NCBI RefSeq assembly: GCF_014397785.1
Contig: NZ_VZQQ01000014.1
Location: forward strand, 62,001 to 126,000
Reading direction: 5' to 3'
Origin: Paraburkholderia podalyriae
GTDB lineage: Bacteria; Pseudomonadota; Gammaproteobacteria; Burkholderiales; Burkholderiaceae
DNA length: 64,000 nucleotides
Both the position numbers and the translations under genes were made by a program. The notes under the pieces were generated by a model that worked only from the letters and a program-made list of their open reading frames with translations, did no database searches and had not been told where the DNA came from. Of the stretch, positions 1 to 9,086 are shown in pieces (the first letter of the stretch is position 1; every line of letters begins with the position of its first letter).

Positions 1-469
1 TCGCGGCGCTGTAGTTGACCTGGCCGCGATTGCCCATCACGCCCGACACCGATGCGATCGTGACGATGCGCCCGCCCTGGCGCGCGCGCACCATCGGCAT
101 CGTCAGCGGATGCACGACGTTATAGAAAGCGTCGAGGCCGGTTTCGATCACGACGTCCCAGTCTTCTCCGGTCAGCGCCGGAAACGCCGCGTCGCGCGTG
201 ACGCCCGCGCTGCACACGATGCCGTAGTACGGACCGTGTGCGGCGACGTCGGCTTCGAGCGACTCGCGGCACACCGCGCGCTCGCGCACGTCGAATTGCA
301 GCACGCGCGCCGCACCGCCCTGCGCGGCGATGCCCGTCGCGACCGCGTCGGCTTCGCTGCGTCCGGTGCGGCAATGCACGGTCACGGCGAACCCGTCGCC
401 GGCCAACTTGTACGCAATCGCGCGGCCGATGCCGCGGCTTGCGCCGGTAACGAGAACTCGCCGGCTCAT
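1..469 (-). CDS. apeQ: 3-oxoacyl-ACP reductase (FabG-like, ApeQ), 3' end cut by window edge
   Basis: Short-chain dehydrogenase that would reduce the 3-oxoacyl-ACP intermediate during aryl polyene chain extension. The N-terminus carries the NAD(P)-binding glycine motif TGASRGIG at about residues 8-15. The region near the window edge carries the catalytic Ser (ASVSG) and Tyr (VNYSAA) blocks. The ATG at 469-467 overlaps the TGA of the dehydratase gene (ATGA), as expected in this coupled operon. The C-terminus lies beyond position 1. The family call is firm. The ape name rests on position after ketosynthase and dehydratase. Confidence 0.88.
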   Translation of the reverse strand, partial: MSRRVLVTGASRGIGRAIAYKLAGDGFAVTVHCRTGRSEADAVATGIAAQGGAARVLQFDVRERAVCRESLEADVAAHGPYYGIVCSAGVTRDAAFPALTGEDWDVVIETGLDAFYNVVHPLTMPMVRARQGGRIVTIASVSGVMGNRGQVNYSAA

Positions 470-960
470 GAACTGATACTCCCTTCGATGAATGACTGGA
501 AATCGGGCGGTTGAAACACCTTGATTACGGCTTCGGCACAGCGCGCGTCGCCGTCGTCGATCCTGCATTCGTAGGCACTGTGGCCCGCGTCGCTGCGCAG
601 CAGCTCGCTCACGTGTACCCGCAAACGCGCGCCGCGTCGAAACGCCGGCTGCAGCGCCTGATAGCTGCGCGAGCCGAGCAGCACGCCGGGACGCGCATGG
701 CCGCCGCCGCGCATCGCGACGAGCGCAATATGCGCGGCGATCGCCTGCGCCATCAGCTCGATGCCGATCCAAGCAGGCATCGCGTCATCGGCGTCGGCAT
801 ACCACGCGTGCGGGTCGACGCAGGCGAAGGCGCTCAACGTGGTGTCGGCGAACGTGTCGATCGCATCGAGCAGCAGCATGCTGCCGCGGTGCGGGATGAT
901 CGTTTCGATCGGCTGCCGCACGAGTTGCTCGACCGTGAGTGGCGGAGTCGTCATGCGCAT
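466..960 (-). CDS. apeP: Hotdog-fold 3-hydroxyacyl-ACP dehydratase (ApeP-like)
   Basis: About 164 residues, a small FabA/FabZ-type hotdog protein that would dehydrate 3-hydroxyacyl-ACP in aryl polyene synthesis. The N-terminal block IIPHRGSMLLLD is typical of the family. In described APE systems this dehydratase works with ApeI, which here is fused to the ligase encoded at 9086-10780. Start: ATG at 960 overlaps the ketosynthase TGA by one base; a second ATG at 954 is equally possible. Its TGA overlaps the start of the downstream reductase. Confidence 0.85.
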   Translation of the reverse strand: MRMTTPPLTVEQLVRQPIETIIPHRGSMLLLDAIDTFADTTLSAFACVDPHAWYADADDAMPAWIGIELMAQAIAAHIALVAMRGGGHARPGVLLGSRSYQALQPAFRRGARLRVHVSELLRSDAGHSAYECRIDDGDARCAEAVIKVFQPPDFQSFIEGSISS

Positions 961-2144
961 CACCGGGCGAGGATCAGGCTGACATTGCTGCCGCCGAACG
1001 CGAACGAATTGCTCATCGCGTACTGCGGGCCCGTGCCGCGCGGCAAATGACGCGCGCCGTCGACGAGGTCGAGCGCGGGCAGCGCGGGATCGGCCTCGCC
1101 GTCCCACAGATGCGGTGGCAGCGTCGCGTTCTCGCGCGCGAGGGCGAGCCACGCGAAGCCGAGTTCGGTCGCACCAGCCGCGCCGAGTTGATGGCCGGTC
1201 AGCGGTTTGGTGCCGCTCGCGGCGACGCCGCCGGGAAACACGCGTGCCATCAGATGCGCTTCCATTTCGTCGTTCTTCCGCGTGGCGGTCGCGTGCAGAT
1301 TCACATAGCCGACCGCCGACGCCGCGATGCCCGCGTCCGCGAGCGCCTCGCGAAGCGCGAGTTCGCCGCCGACGCCCTGCGGGTCGGGCGCCGAAATATG
1401 ATGCGCGTCGCTCGATTCGCCGAGGCCCGCGAGCCGCACCGCCGCTTCGTCGCGGCTCATCAGGAACACGGCCGCGCCCTCCCCGACGTTGATGCCGCGG
1501 CGATTGCGGCTCATCGGATTGGTGCGCGCGCTGCTGGTCGATTCGAGCGACGCAAAGCCCTGCACGGTCAATTCGCATAGCGAATCGACGCCACCGACGA
1601 CAACCGCATCGCATAGCTGCAATTGCAGCAGCCGACGCGCGGACGCGAACGCCTTCGCGCTCGACGTGCACGCAGTCGAAATCGTAAACGCCGGGCCCTG
1701 CAAGCCGAGCGCAGCGGCCGCGAACGGCGCGGCGGTGCCGATTTCCATTTGCCGGTAGTTGAAGCTGCCCGGCAATTCGCCGGCTCGCGCGTGATAGACG
1801 AACGCGGTTTCGGCCGCCTCGATGCCCGACGTGCTGGTGCCGAGCACGACACCGATGCGCTGCGGGCCGTAGCGTTCGCGCGCGGCGTCGAGCGCGGTTG
1901 CGATCTGCGCGAGCGCCGCGAGCAGCAGCCGGTTGTTGCGGCAGTCGTAGCGCGCGAGATCGGCGCGCGGCGCGAGATCGAGCGGCGCGAGCACGCTGCC
2001 GACGAACGCGTCGCCGATGCCCGTATGCACGTTGCCCATGCCGGGCGAGCGCGCGGCGGCGAGCGCCGGCACGATCTCGTCGACGTCGCCGCCGAGCGCG
2101 TTGATCATGCCGAGCGCGTGCAGATAAACCGTTGGCGCTTTCAT
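960..2144 (-). CDS. apeO: Beta-ketoacyl-ACP synthase (ApeO-like ketosynthase)
   Basis: 394 residues, type II condensing enzyme extending the polyene on an acyl carrier protein. The catalytic triad is visible: Cys159 in STACTSSAKA, His284 in NLHATATR and His318 in LTGHQLG. A C-terminal SFAFGGSN glycine motif is also present. It should pair with the Cys-less chain length factor encoded at 12751-13476, as in other APE clusters. The start is the ATG at 2144 because it follows a strong GGAGG site and overlaps the exporter stop codon; longer in-frame extensions run back into the exporter gene. Confidence 0.9.
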   Translation of the reverse strand: MKAPTVYLHALGMINALGGDVDEIVPALAAARSPGMGNVHTGIGDAFVGSVLAPLDLAPRADLARYDCRNNRLLLAALAQIATALDAARERYGPQRIGVVLGTSTSGIEAAETAFVYHARAGELPGSFNYRQMEIGTAAPFAAAALGLQGPAFTISTACTSSAKAFASARRLLQLQLCDAVVVGGVDSLCELTVQGFASLESTSSARTNPMSRNRRGINVGEGAAVFLMSRDEAAVRLAGLGESSDAHHISAPDPQGVGGELALREALADAGIAASAVGYVNLHATATRKNDEMEAHLMARVFPGGVAASGTKPLTGHQLGAAGATELGFAWLALARENATLPPHLWDGEADPALPALDLVDGARHLPRGTGPQYAMSNSFAFGGSNVSLILAR

Positions 2145-4612
2145 ACCGCCCTCCGTAATTCCGATGGCTCGCCCGATGACCTGCCGGAGCGCGTTGCCGA
2201 TGGCATGCCGATAGGCGCGAGCAGCACCGCGACCGCGATGCCGAGCGCGAGCGTCGTGCCGAAGCTCTTGAGCGCGGGCATCGCGCTGACGCCGAGCATG
2301 CCGAACGACAACAACGTGGTGGCGGCCGACAGCAGCACGCCGGTCCACACCGCGCCGAGATCCGCGTTCGCGCGCGCGCAGCCTTCGCGCAGAAACACCG
2401 CATAGTTTGCGCCGACGCCGAGTACCAGCATCAGCGCGAGCCAGTTGAACAGGTTGAGCGGCACGCCCGCGTAGCCGAACACCGCCAGCGCGACGCCGAC
2501 CGCGAACAACACCGGCAAGGTCGTCTTGATCCCGCCTTTCGCGCCGTGGCGCAGCATCAGCAGCACGCACACGAGCACCAGCGCGCCGCCGAGCCACCAG
2601 CCGCTATCCACGCGATACGCGCCGAATAGCTTCGACACGCTCGCGGCCTTGTCGACGAACACGACGCCGGGCAGCCCGCGCGCCAGCGCGATCAGCGTGG
2701 GCTCGTTACTCGGGCTCACGTGTTGCGGGATCACGACGGCCGCATAGCTTTGTTGGTGCGCCTGATGCGCGTCATTCGATCCGACCGCGCCGAGCCACAG
2801 ATGCCGGTACGGCTGCGACCACGGCGCCGCGAGCCAGCGCTCGACGCTCAGCGGCGCGGCCGGCTGAGCGAAGGCCGCGAGCCACGCATCGGCGACTTCG
2901 TCCTTGAAGCCCGCTTGCAGCAGCGTCGCACGCAACGCGGCGGAATCGTCGAACACGTGCTGCGCAAGCAGCGCGCGATCCTCGCGCTGACGTTGCGCGG
3001 ACGGCACGAACTGCGCGATCGACTGATAGCCGCCGACGCTATCGGCGCCGCCGTTCAGCGCATCGAGCTTCGCGCCGAGCGCTTCGGCGCGTTGCAGCAC
3101 CGCTTGTTGCGTCGCACCGCGCACGACGAAAAACTGCGCACTGTTATCGACGCCGACCGCGTTGCGCACCGTGTCTTCCTGCGCGGCTAACGACGCATCG
3201 CGCTGGATCAGCAGATGGATGTCGTCGTCGCTGGTCAAACGCAGCCAGCCGGGCACCGATGCGATCAGCAGCAGCGCGGCGACCCACCACACGCGCCTGC
3301 CGCTGAGCGCATGCTGCCAGCGCGCGAGCAGCCGCGCCGCGCCCGCGAACAGGCGTCGAGGGCTGTGCTTCGGCGCGCGCGTGAGCAGCGCGGGCAGCAG
3401 CCACAGCACCGACGCGAACGCGGTCGTGATGCCCACCATCGCGAAACACGCGATCTGCTTCAACGCGGGGAACGGCACCCACATCAGGATCGCGTAGCCG
3501 AGCAGGCTGGTTGCCAGCGCCACGCTCAGCGCGGGCCGCACCATGCGCGCGCCGCGCGGCGCATCCCAGTCGCGACCCGCGCCGAGATAGACGACGAAAT
3601 ACTGGATCGAATAATCGACGGCCTCGCCGATCAGGCTCGCGCCGAACACCAGCGTCAACAGATGCAGCTTGCCGAAGATCAGCAGCGTTGCCGCGAGCGC
3701 GCAGACGACGCCGAGCGCGGTCGAGACGAAACCCAGCAGCAACAGACGCGGCGAGCGGAACACCCACATCATCAGCAGCGCGATGCCGCACAGCGACGCG
3801 ATGCCGATCACGTGCACTTCGCGTTCGGATGCGCTGCGCGCGGCCTCGGCGTAGAACACGGCGCCGGTGCGCGCCAGCGATACGTCGGGGAACGCCTGAC
3901 GCAACGTGCTTTGCGCGTCGGCGAGCGCCGCATGGACCGCGCGCTGCGTGCTCGTCTCATAGGCGGAGCCCGGCAGCGTCGCGATGATCAGCACGCTGGT
4001 CGTGTCGCCATGCGCATCGTGACGATGCGACACCAGCAGGTTGTCCTCGACTTCGAGATTCGATGTCGCGAGCGGCAGATTGCCGAGCCAGCGTTCGAGC
4101 CAGCCGAACGGATCGTCGGCGAGCTGGGTGCTGAGGCCGCCTTGCAGCGGGCTGTAAATGCGCTGCGCGAGCATGTCGTGCAGCGTCGTTGCGCTTGCGC
4201 TCGCGAGCGCGGTGCGATCGGCCGGCGCGAGCAGGCCGAAGCGGTACGGCAGATACAGCCCCGCGATCTGCGACAGGTCGAACGGCGGCAGCTCGGCCGT
4301 TACCGATGCGAATGCGCCGCTCTTTTGCAACGACGCGCCCAGTTGCTTCGCGGCCGCTTTCGCGTGCGCATCGTCGCGGCTCGTCACGAGCAGCACGGTT
4401 CGATCGCCGAGCGCGCTCGCGAGCGTGTCGACCGCTTTTTCGGCGACCGGGTCCGCTTCGGTCGCGGGCAGCAGCGCGAGCAGATTGGTTTCGAGCGGCG
4501 ACGCTCCCGCGAAGCGCCAGCCGCAATACAGCGCCGCCAGCAACGCGAGCACGAGCCATGCGGCACGCACGCCCCATACGCGCTTCGCGGCTCGCTGCTG
4601 CGGCATGTCCAT
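2141..4612 (-). CDS. MMPL/RND-family exporter of the aryl polyene cluster
   Basis: 823-residue inner-membrane protein with an N-terminal membrane segment (VRAAWLVLALLAALY), a large periplasmic domain, and two groups of hydrophobic helices. The second half repeats the plan of the first, as in MMPL/RND exporters. In APE clusters this protein is thought to move the aryl polyene lipid across the inner membrane. The start at 4612 overlaps the stop of the LolA-like gene (TGATG). I see no DUF3261 lipoprotein gene between it and the ketosynthase, where some APE clusters have one. Confidence 0.85.
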   Translation of the reverse strand: MDMPQQRAAKRVWGVRAAWLVLALLAALYCGWRFAGASPLETNLLALLPATEADPVAEKAVDTLASALGDRTVLLVTSRDDAHAKAAAKQLGASLQKSGAFASVTAELPPFDLSQIAGLYLPYRFGLLAPADRTALASASATTLHDMLAQRIYSPLQGGLSTQLADDPFGWLERWLGNLPLATSNLEVEDNLLVSHRHDAHGDTTSVLIIATLPGSAYETSTQRAVHAALADAQSTLRQAFPDVSLARTGAVFYAEAARSASEREVHVIGIASLCGIALLMMWVFRSPRLLLLGFVSTALGVVCALAATLLIFGKLHLLTLVFGASLIGEAVDYSIQYFVVYLGAGRDWDAPRGARMVRPALSVALATSLLGYAILMWVPFPALKQIACFAMVGITTAFASVLWLLPALLTRAPKHSPRRLFAGAARLLARWQHALSGRRVWWVAALLLIASVPGWLRLTSDDDIHLLIQRDASLAAQEDTVRNAVGVDNSAQFFVVRGATQQAVLQRAEALGAKLDALNGGADSVGGYQSIAQFVPSAQRQREDRALLAQHVFDDSAALRATLLQAGFKDEVADAWLAAFAQPAAPLSVERWLAAPWSQPYRHLWLGAVGSNDAHQAHQQSYAAVVIPQHVSPSNEPTLIALARGLPGVVFVDKAASVSKLFGAYRVDSGWWLGGALVLVCVLLMLRHGAKGGIKTTLPVLFAVGVALAVFGYAGVPLNLFNWLALMLVLGVGANYAVFLREGCARANADLGAVWTGVLLSAATTLLSFGMLGVSAMPALKSFGTTLALGIAVAVLLAPIGMPSATRSGRSSGEPSELRRAV

Positions 4613-5322
4613 CACGGCGCTCCGAACAGGCTGCGCTCGCCCGGCGTCGGCGCGGCGACGGCGGTGCTGTTCGCGAACTCGAGCTTCGTCACGTCGCCGT
4701 TCGCGAGCGTGATGCGCAGGCTTTGCAGATAGTCGCCGCCGCTCATGTCGAGGCCCTTGATCGATTGGGCGAGCTGCGGTTGATTCGGCGTGAGTCGCAT
4801 GCGCCATTGCGCGGCGCTGCCTTCGGCGCTCACGTCGAACTGCGAGTACAGCGCCGACAGATCGCCGCCGAGCATCGCACGCATCATCTTCGACACCTGC
4901 GCGACGCCGCGCGTGCCCTGCGCGCCACCTGTGCCATTCGCGCCCGAGCGCCGGCCACCGGCGTCGACCTGCGCGACGCCCGCATCGGTGATCACGTAGG
5001 TGGCCTTGTACGGCGTGTCGATCTGCCAGATCACGCCGCGCTCGCGGAAGAACAGCAAGGTGCCGTTGCTGACGAGCGGCTGCTTCATCGCGGCGAGCGT
5101 CTGCGTCTGCGTGAATCGCGCGCGCACGCCCTTAGGCTGCGCGAGATGCGCGGCGATCTGCGAGACGAGCGCGGTGTCTGCGTTGTGGTTGGCGGCGCTG
5201 GTTGAGGCTGGGTTGCTTGCGGTAGCCGCATCGGCCGACACCGCTGGCAATGCAAGCGCCCCCACCACGCCGATCGCCGCAGCGAGCCCCGACACGAGCG
5301 CTGTCGGCGCGCGCCGATTCAT
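4612..5322 (-). CDS. LolA-like periplasmic lipid carrier
   Basis: 236 residues with a signal peptide (MNRRAP followed by a hydrophobic stretch ending near ADA). The rest resembles LolA-type outer-membrane lipoprotein carriers: a RFTQTQTL strand near the N-terminus and GTLLFFRERGVIWQ, matching the LolA pattern of an exposed aromatic sheet. It probably ferries the aryl polyene lipid through the periplasm, between the MMPL exporter and the outer membrane. The ATG at 5322 gives a 4-bp ATGA overlap with the thioesterase stop; an ATG at 5331 is an alternative. The role is inferred from the cluster. Confidence 0.8.
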   Translation of the reverse strand: MNRRAPTALVSGLAAAIGVVGALALPAVSADAATASNPASTSAANHNADTALVSQIAAHLAQPKGVRARFTQTQTLAAMKQPLVSNGTLLFFRERGVIWQIDTPYKATYVITDAGVAQVDAGGRRSGANGTGGAQGTRGVAQVSKMMRAMLGGDLSALYSQFDVSAEGSAAQWRMRLTPNQPQLAQSIKGLDMSGGDYLQSLRITLANGDVTKLEFANSTAVAAPTPGERSLFGAP

Positions 5323-5759
5323 CGTCCCCATACGCGCTCCAGCTTTTCGAATACGACCGGCGGCGACACGAACTGCAATTCCTCGGTGGCGGCATCGACG
5401 GCGACCTGGATCGTATAGCCCTTCGTGAGCCGCGCGCCCGACCCGCAATCGACGATTTCATAGCCTATTTTCAGGCGGTTTTCGTATTCGAGCAGTTGCG
5501 CGCGCACTTCGAGCGACTGTCCGTACACCGCTGGCCGCACGTACTTCAGATGCGCCTCGACGATCGGCCACAGATAGCCGGACGCCCGCATCTCGCGATA
5601 GTCGTAGTCGAACGCGCGCAACAGCGCCGCGCGGCCCATCTCGAAGTACTTCAGATAATTGCCGTGCCAGCACACGTTCATCGCGTCGACGTCGTGAAAC
5701 GGCACTTCGAGCGTCGCGCTGGCAGTCAGCACGTGGTTCGGTTTCGCGGCGTCGCTCAT
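5319..5759 (-). CDS. apeK: 4HBT-family acyl thioesterase (ApeK-like)
   Basis: 146-residue hotdog thioesterase of the YbgC/4-hydroxybenzoyl-CoA thioesterase family. The active-site block FHDVDAMNVCWHGNY near residues 20-34 includes the catalytic Asp. In APE biosynthesis this enzyme is thought to release or proofread acyl-ACP intermediates. The start overlaps the ammonia-lyase TGA by four bases and the stop overlaps the LolA-like gene, so translation is probably coupled. Confidence 0.86.
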   Translation of the reverse strand: MSDAAKPNHVLTASATLEVPFHDVDAMNVCWHGNYLKYFEMGRAALLRAFDYDYREMRASGYLWPIVEAHLKYVRPAVYGQSLEVRAQLLEYENRLKIGYEIVDCGSGARLTKGYTIQVAVDAATEELQFVSPPVVFEKLERVWGR

Positions 5760-7375
5760 GCGTTCGCTCCCTCGCGATAGTCGTCAAGCAGTTCGCACGC
5801 GGCGATGCGTGCGCTCAACGCGCGCAGTTCGCGTTCGAGCGCGCGGTCCTCGGCGACGAACGGCGAGCGCGCCCCTACATCATCGACGAATGCGCGCAGC
5901 GGCGCGGGCACCGGCGTCGCACCGTCGATGCGCAGGCGCAGATGCACGGCCTGCACCGTCGCGAGCGTATGCGCGGCGGCGACCTGCTCCGTCAATTCGA
6001 GAACGCGCAGGCAATCGCGCGCGGCGATCGTGCCCATGCTGACCTTGTCCTGATTGTGCGCCTCGGTCGAGCGCGAAAACACGCTCGCGGGCATCGTGTT
6101 CTTCAGGGCCTCGGCAGTCCATGCGGACGACGAAATCTGCACGGCCTTGAAGCCATGATTGATCGCCGCGCGTTCGGGCGCCGCACCCGACAGATTGCGC
6201 GGCAAGCCGTTGTTGAAGTTGACATCGACCAGCAACGCGAGCTGCCGGTCCATCAGATCCGCCAGATTGGCGACGGCGACCTTCAGCGCATCCATCGCGA
6301 ACGCGATATGGCCGCCATAGAAGTTGCCGCCGTGCAAAATGCGTTCGTTGTCGGGATCGACGAGCGGATTGTCGTTCGCGCTGTTCAGCTCGTTTTCGAC
6401 GTCGCGGCGCACCCAGCCAAGCGCATCGCGCGCGACGCCGATCACGTGCGGAGCGCAACGGATCGAATAGCGGTCCTGCAAACGATGCCCCGGCGTGTCG
6501 GCGCGGCCGGCCAGATCGGCGCGGATCCACGCGGCCGCCTCGGCCTGACCCGCGTGCGGCTTCACGTCGAACAGCGTCGCGTCGAAGTGCGCGGCGCGGC
6601 CGTCGAGCGCGACGGTCGACAGCGCGGTCAAACGCGCGGCAAGCCGCGTCAGATGCTCCGCGCGGGCCACCGCGAGACACGCGAGCCCGGTCATCACGGC
6701 CGTGCCGTTCATCAGCGCGAGACCTTCCTTCGGCGCGAGCGTCAGCGGCTCGACCCCTAGCTCGGTCCACACGTCGCGCGCCGAGCGCAGCGCGCCGGCG
6801 TACTGCACGTCGCGCTCGCCCGCGAGCGCAGCGGCCACGTATGACAACGGCGTCAGATCGCCGCTCGCGCCGACCGAACCCTCGGACGGAATGCGCGGCA
6901 ACACGCGATGATTGATCAAGGCCGCGAGCCGTTCGAGCAACACCGTACGCACGCCCGAGAAGCCATACGCGAGCGAATTGAGACGCGCGGCGATCACCGC
7001 GAGGGTTTGCGCGTCGTCGAGATAGGCGCCCATGCCGCACCCGTGATAACGCATCAGTTGCAACGGCAACGCCTCGACGAGCGCCATCGGCACGTCGACC
7101 ACGCAGGCGTCGCCGTAACCGGTGTTCACGCCGTACACGCTCGCGCCGGCAGCCAACTGCCGGCGCAGAAACGCCGCGCCGCGCTCGATGCGCGCGCGCC
7201 ATGCGGGATCGTCGTTCAGCGCGACGAACGCACGCTGGCGCGCAATCGCGACGACCTCTTCGATCGTCAGTCGGCGCGCACCGACGACGACCGGTGCATA
7301 ACCGACTTCATTAGCGGTATCGACATTCGCCACAATGCACGCGCGCCGCGCATCGCTCAGATCATGTGCGGCCAT
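5756..7375 (-). CDS. Aromatic amino acid ammonia-lyase (HAL/PAL/TAL family)
   Basis: 539 residues. The Ala-Ser-Gly triad that forms the MIO cofactor is at residues 170-172 (GSVGASGDLTP) and the catalytic Tyr is at 81 (YGVNTGYG). Within an aryl polyene cluster the expected job is to deaminate tyrosine or phenylalanine to a cinnamic-acid-type starter unit for the ligase domain encoded at 9086-10780. The selectivity pair reads Tyr110-His111, unlike the Ser-His of histidine ammonia-lyases, which argues against a histidine-degradation role. The gene overlaps the upstream glycosyltransferase gene by 14 bp and the thioesterase gene by 4 bp. Confidence 0.88.
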   Translation of the reverse strand: MAAHDLSDARRACIVANVDTANEVGYAPVVVGARRLTIEEVVAIARQRAFVALNDDPAWRARIERGAAFLRRQLAAGASVYGVNTGYGDACVVDVPMALVEALPLQLMRYHGCGMGAYLDDAQTLAVIAARLNSLAYGFSGVRTVLLERLAALINHRVLPRIPSEGSVGASGDLTPLSYVAAALAGERDVQYAGALRSARDVWTELGVEPLTLAPKEGLALMNGTAVMTGLACLAVARAEHLTRLAARLTALSTVALDGRAAHFDATLFDVKPHAGQAEAAAWIRADLAGRADTPGHRLQDRYSIRCAPHVIGVARDALGWVRRDVENELNSANDNPLVDPDNERILHGGNFYGGHIAFAMDALKVAVANLADLMDRQLALLVDVNFNNGLPRNLSGAAPERAAINHGFKAVQISSSAWTAEALKNTMPASVFSRSTEAHNQDKVSMGTIAARDCLRVLELTEQVAAAHTLATVQAVHLRLRIDGATPVPAPLRAFVDDVGARSPFVAEDRALERELRALSARIAACELLDDYREGANA

Positions 7376-9086
7376 TCGCGCCTCGCTTGGAGCTGGCCCA
7401 GAAATCGAAGAAGTTGAACCATTGATAAGGGGCCTTGCGGCAATAGTGTTCGAGGCGCAGCGCGTAGCGTTGCGCCCACGCTGCCAGATGCTGCGCGCGT
7501 TCGCCGCGCGGCAGCTCGATGCGCTCGGCGAACGGCTCGAAATACATGCGATAGCCGCCGCCTTCCTTCAGGCAGAAGAACAGATAGACCGGACAGCCGA
7601 GCGCATGCGCGAGCACGTAGGGCCCTTGCGCGAACGGCGCGCTCGCGCCGAGAAATTGCGCGTCGGTGGTGCGTCCCGCTTCGCGCGCCGGCACCCGGTC
7701 GCCGACGATCACCAGCAGTTCGCCCGCATCGATGCGCTGCTGCATCAGCACCGCGGTCTCGGGACCGAAGTCGCCGACTTCGAGCAGATGCCGCGCGAAG
7801 TCGCGATGCGACGACGCCAGCACCTGATTGAAGCGGCGCGCGTGCCCGGTGTAGACGACCGCCGTGACCTTCGCGCGGTCGCCACGCACGGCGAGCGCGC
7901 GCATCATCTCCAGATTACCGAGGTGCGCGCCGATCACGAGGGCGCCTTTGCCGCTCGCAATCAATGCTTCGAACGCCGAAGGATCGTCGAATGTGACGTC
8001 GGTGTCGTCGACGCGGCCGGTCCACGCGGCGAGCTTGTCGAAGCTCGATTGCGCGAACGCGAGCATATGCCGATACGCGGTCAGCCAGCCCGGCCGCGGC
8101 GTATTCGCGCCCGGTGCGGCCGCGTTCAGACGCATGAAGTAGTTGTCCGACGCGGCGCGCGCTACCCGGCCCGTCAGCAGAAAATACGCGACGACCGGAT
8201 GCAGCCACAGCGCGGTGAAGCGGCGGCCGAACAGCTTGCAGCTCAGCGCGAGCAGGCTCATGCCGAGGCGGCTGCCGCGTTCGGCGATGCGCCACCAGGC
8301 TTCGGGCTGACGTGCATCGGTGTCGTCGGCCACCGCGCCACGACGCGGCATCACCTTGTGCGCGAGCAGCATCGGCAGACGCCACAGCATGCCGAACACG
8401 AGCCGCGTATGACTGCGGCTGATGCGCACGTTGTCCCACAGCACGTCGAAATGCGACACGCCGTCGGCCGCGTAGGTCACGCGCGTCGGGATCGAGCGGA
8501 ACGCGGCGCGGCGCCAGTACAGACGCACGAGGATCTCGATGTCGAAGTCCATGCGCGTCGGCAGACGCACACTGTCGATCAGCTCGCACGCGAGCGCGAG
8601 CGGATAGAGACGAAAGCCGCACATCGAATCGCGGATCGTCGGCGACAGCGTCTCGATCCATACCCACACATGGGTCAGATAGCGGCCGTACAGACGCGCC
8701 TTCGGCACGCTGTCGTCGTAGACCGGACGGCCGAGAATCACCGCGCCGGGTTCGGCGCGCGCGGCATCGATGAAGCGCGGCACGTCGGTCGCGTCGTGCT
8801 GACCGTCGGCGTCGATCTGCAGCGCGTGCGTGTAGCCCGCGGCACGCGCCGCGCGCAGGCCCGCCATCACTGCCGCGCCCTTGCCGCCGTTTGCCCGCAG
8901 ACGCAGCAGCGTCATCTGCTGTGCGTATTGCAGCGCGAGCGCGGCGAGTACCCGCTGGGTCGGCGCGTCGCTGCCGTCGTCGACGACGAAGATCGGCAAG
9001 CCGTGCACCGCGAGATGCGCGACGCTCGCACCGATCGCGTCCTTGTGGTTGTAGATCGGAATGACGATGCAGGGCGCGAACGTCAT
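7362..9086 (-). CDS. Fused family 2 glycosyltransferase and LpxL-type acyltransferase (ApeJ-like)
   Basis: 574 residues in two parts. Residues 1 to about 250 form a GT-A glycosyltransferase: IVIPIYNHKD start, VDDGSD, and metal-binding DADGQHD. Residues from about 300 resemble lipid A acyltransferases of the LpxL/HtrB type, with the HLGNLE block as the HX4E catalytic motif. This fusion is characteristic of APE clusters and is thought to build the glycolipid anchor of the pigment. The ATG at 9086 shares its A with the preceding TGA. Confidence 0.87.
   Translation of the reverse strand: MTFAPCIVIPIYNHKDAIGASVAHLAVHGLPIFVVDDGSDAPTQRVLAALALQYAQQMTLLRLRANGGKGAAVMAGLRAARAAGYTHALQIDADGQHDATDVPRFIDAARAEPGAVILGRPVYDDSVPKARLYGRYLTHVWVWIETLSPTIRDSMCGFRLYPLALACELIDSVRLPTRMDFDIEILVRLYWRRAAFRSIPTRVTYAADGVSHFDVLWDNVRISRSHTRLVFGMLWRLPMLLAHKVMPRRGAVADDTDARQPEAWWRIAERGSRLGMSLLALSCKLFGRRFTALWLHPVVAYFLLTGRVARAASDNYFMRLNAAAPGANTPRPGWLTAYRHMLAFAQSSFDKLAAWTGRVDDTDVTFDDPSAFEALIASGKGALVIGAHLGNLEMMRALAVRGDRAKVTAVVYTGHARRFNQVLASSHRDFARHLLEVGDFGPETAVLMQQRIDAGELLVIVGDRVPAREAGRTTDAQFLGASAPFAQGPYVLAHALGCPVYLFFCLKEGGGYRMYFEPFAERIELPRGERAQHLAAWAQRYALRLEHYCRKAPYQWFNFFDFWASSKRGANGRT

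Noticed and set aside
3215..4732. Long plus-strand open frame (505 codons) opposite the MMPL exporter gene
   Set aside because: Arg/Gln-rich with no family pattern; the minus-strand exporter explains the region. High GC makes such antisense frames common.
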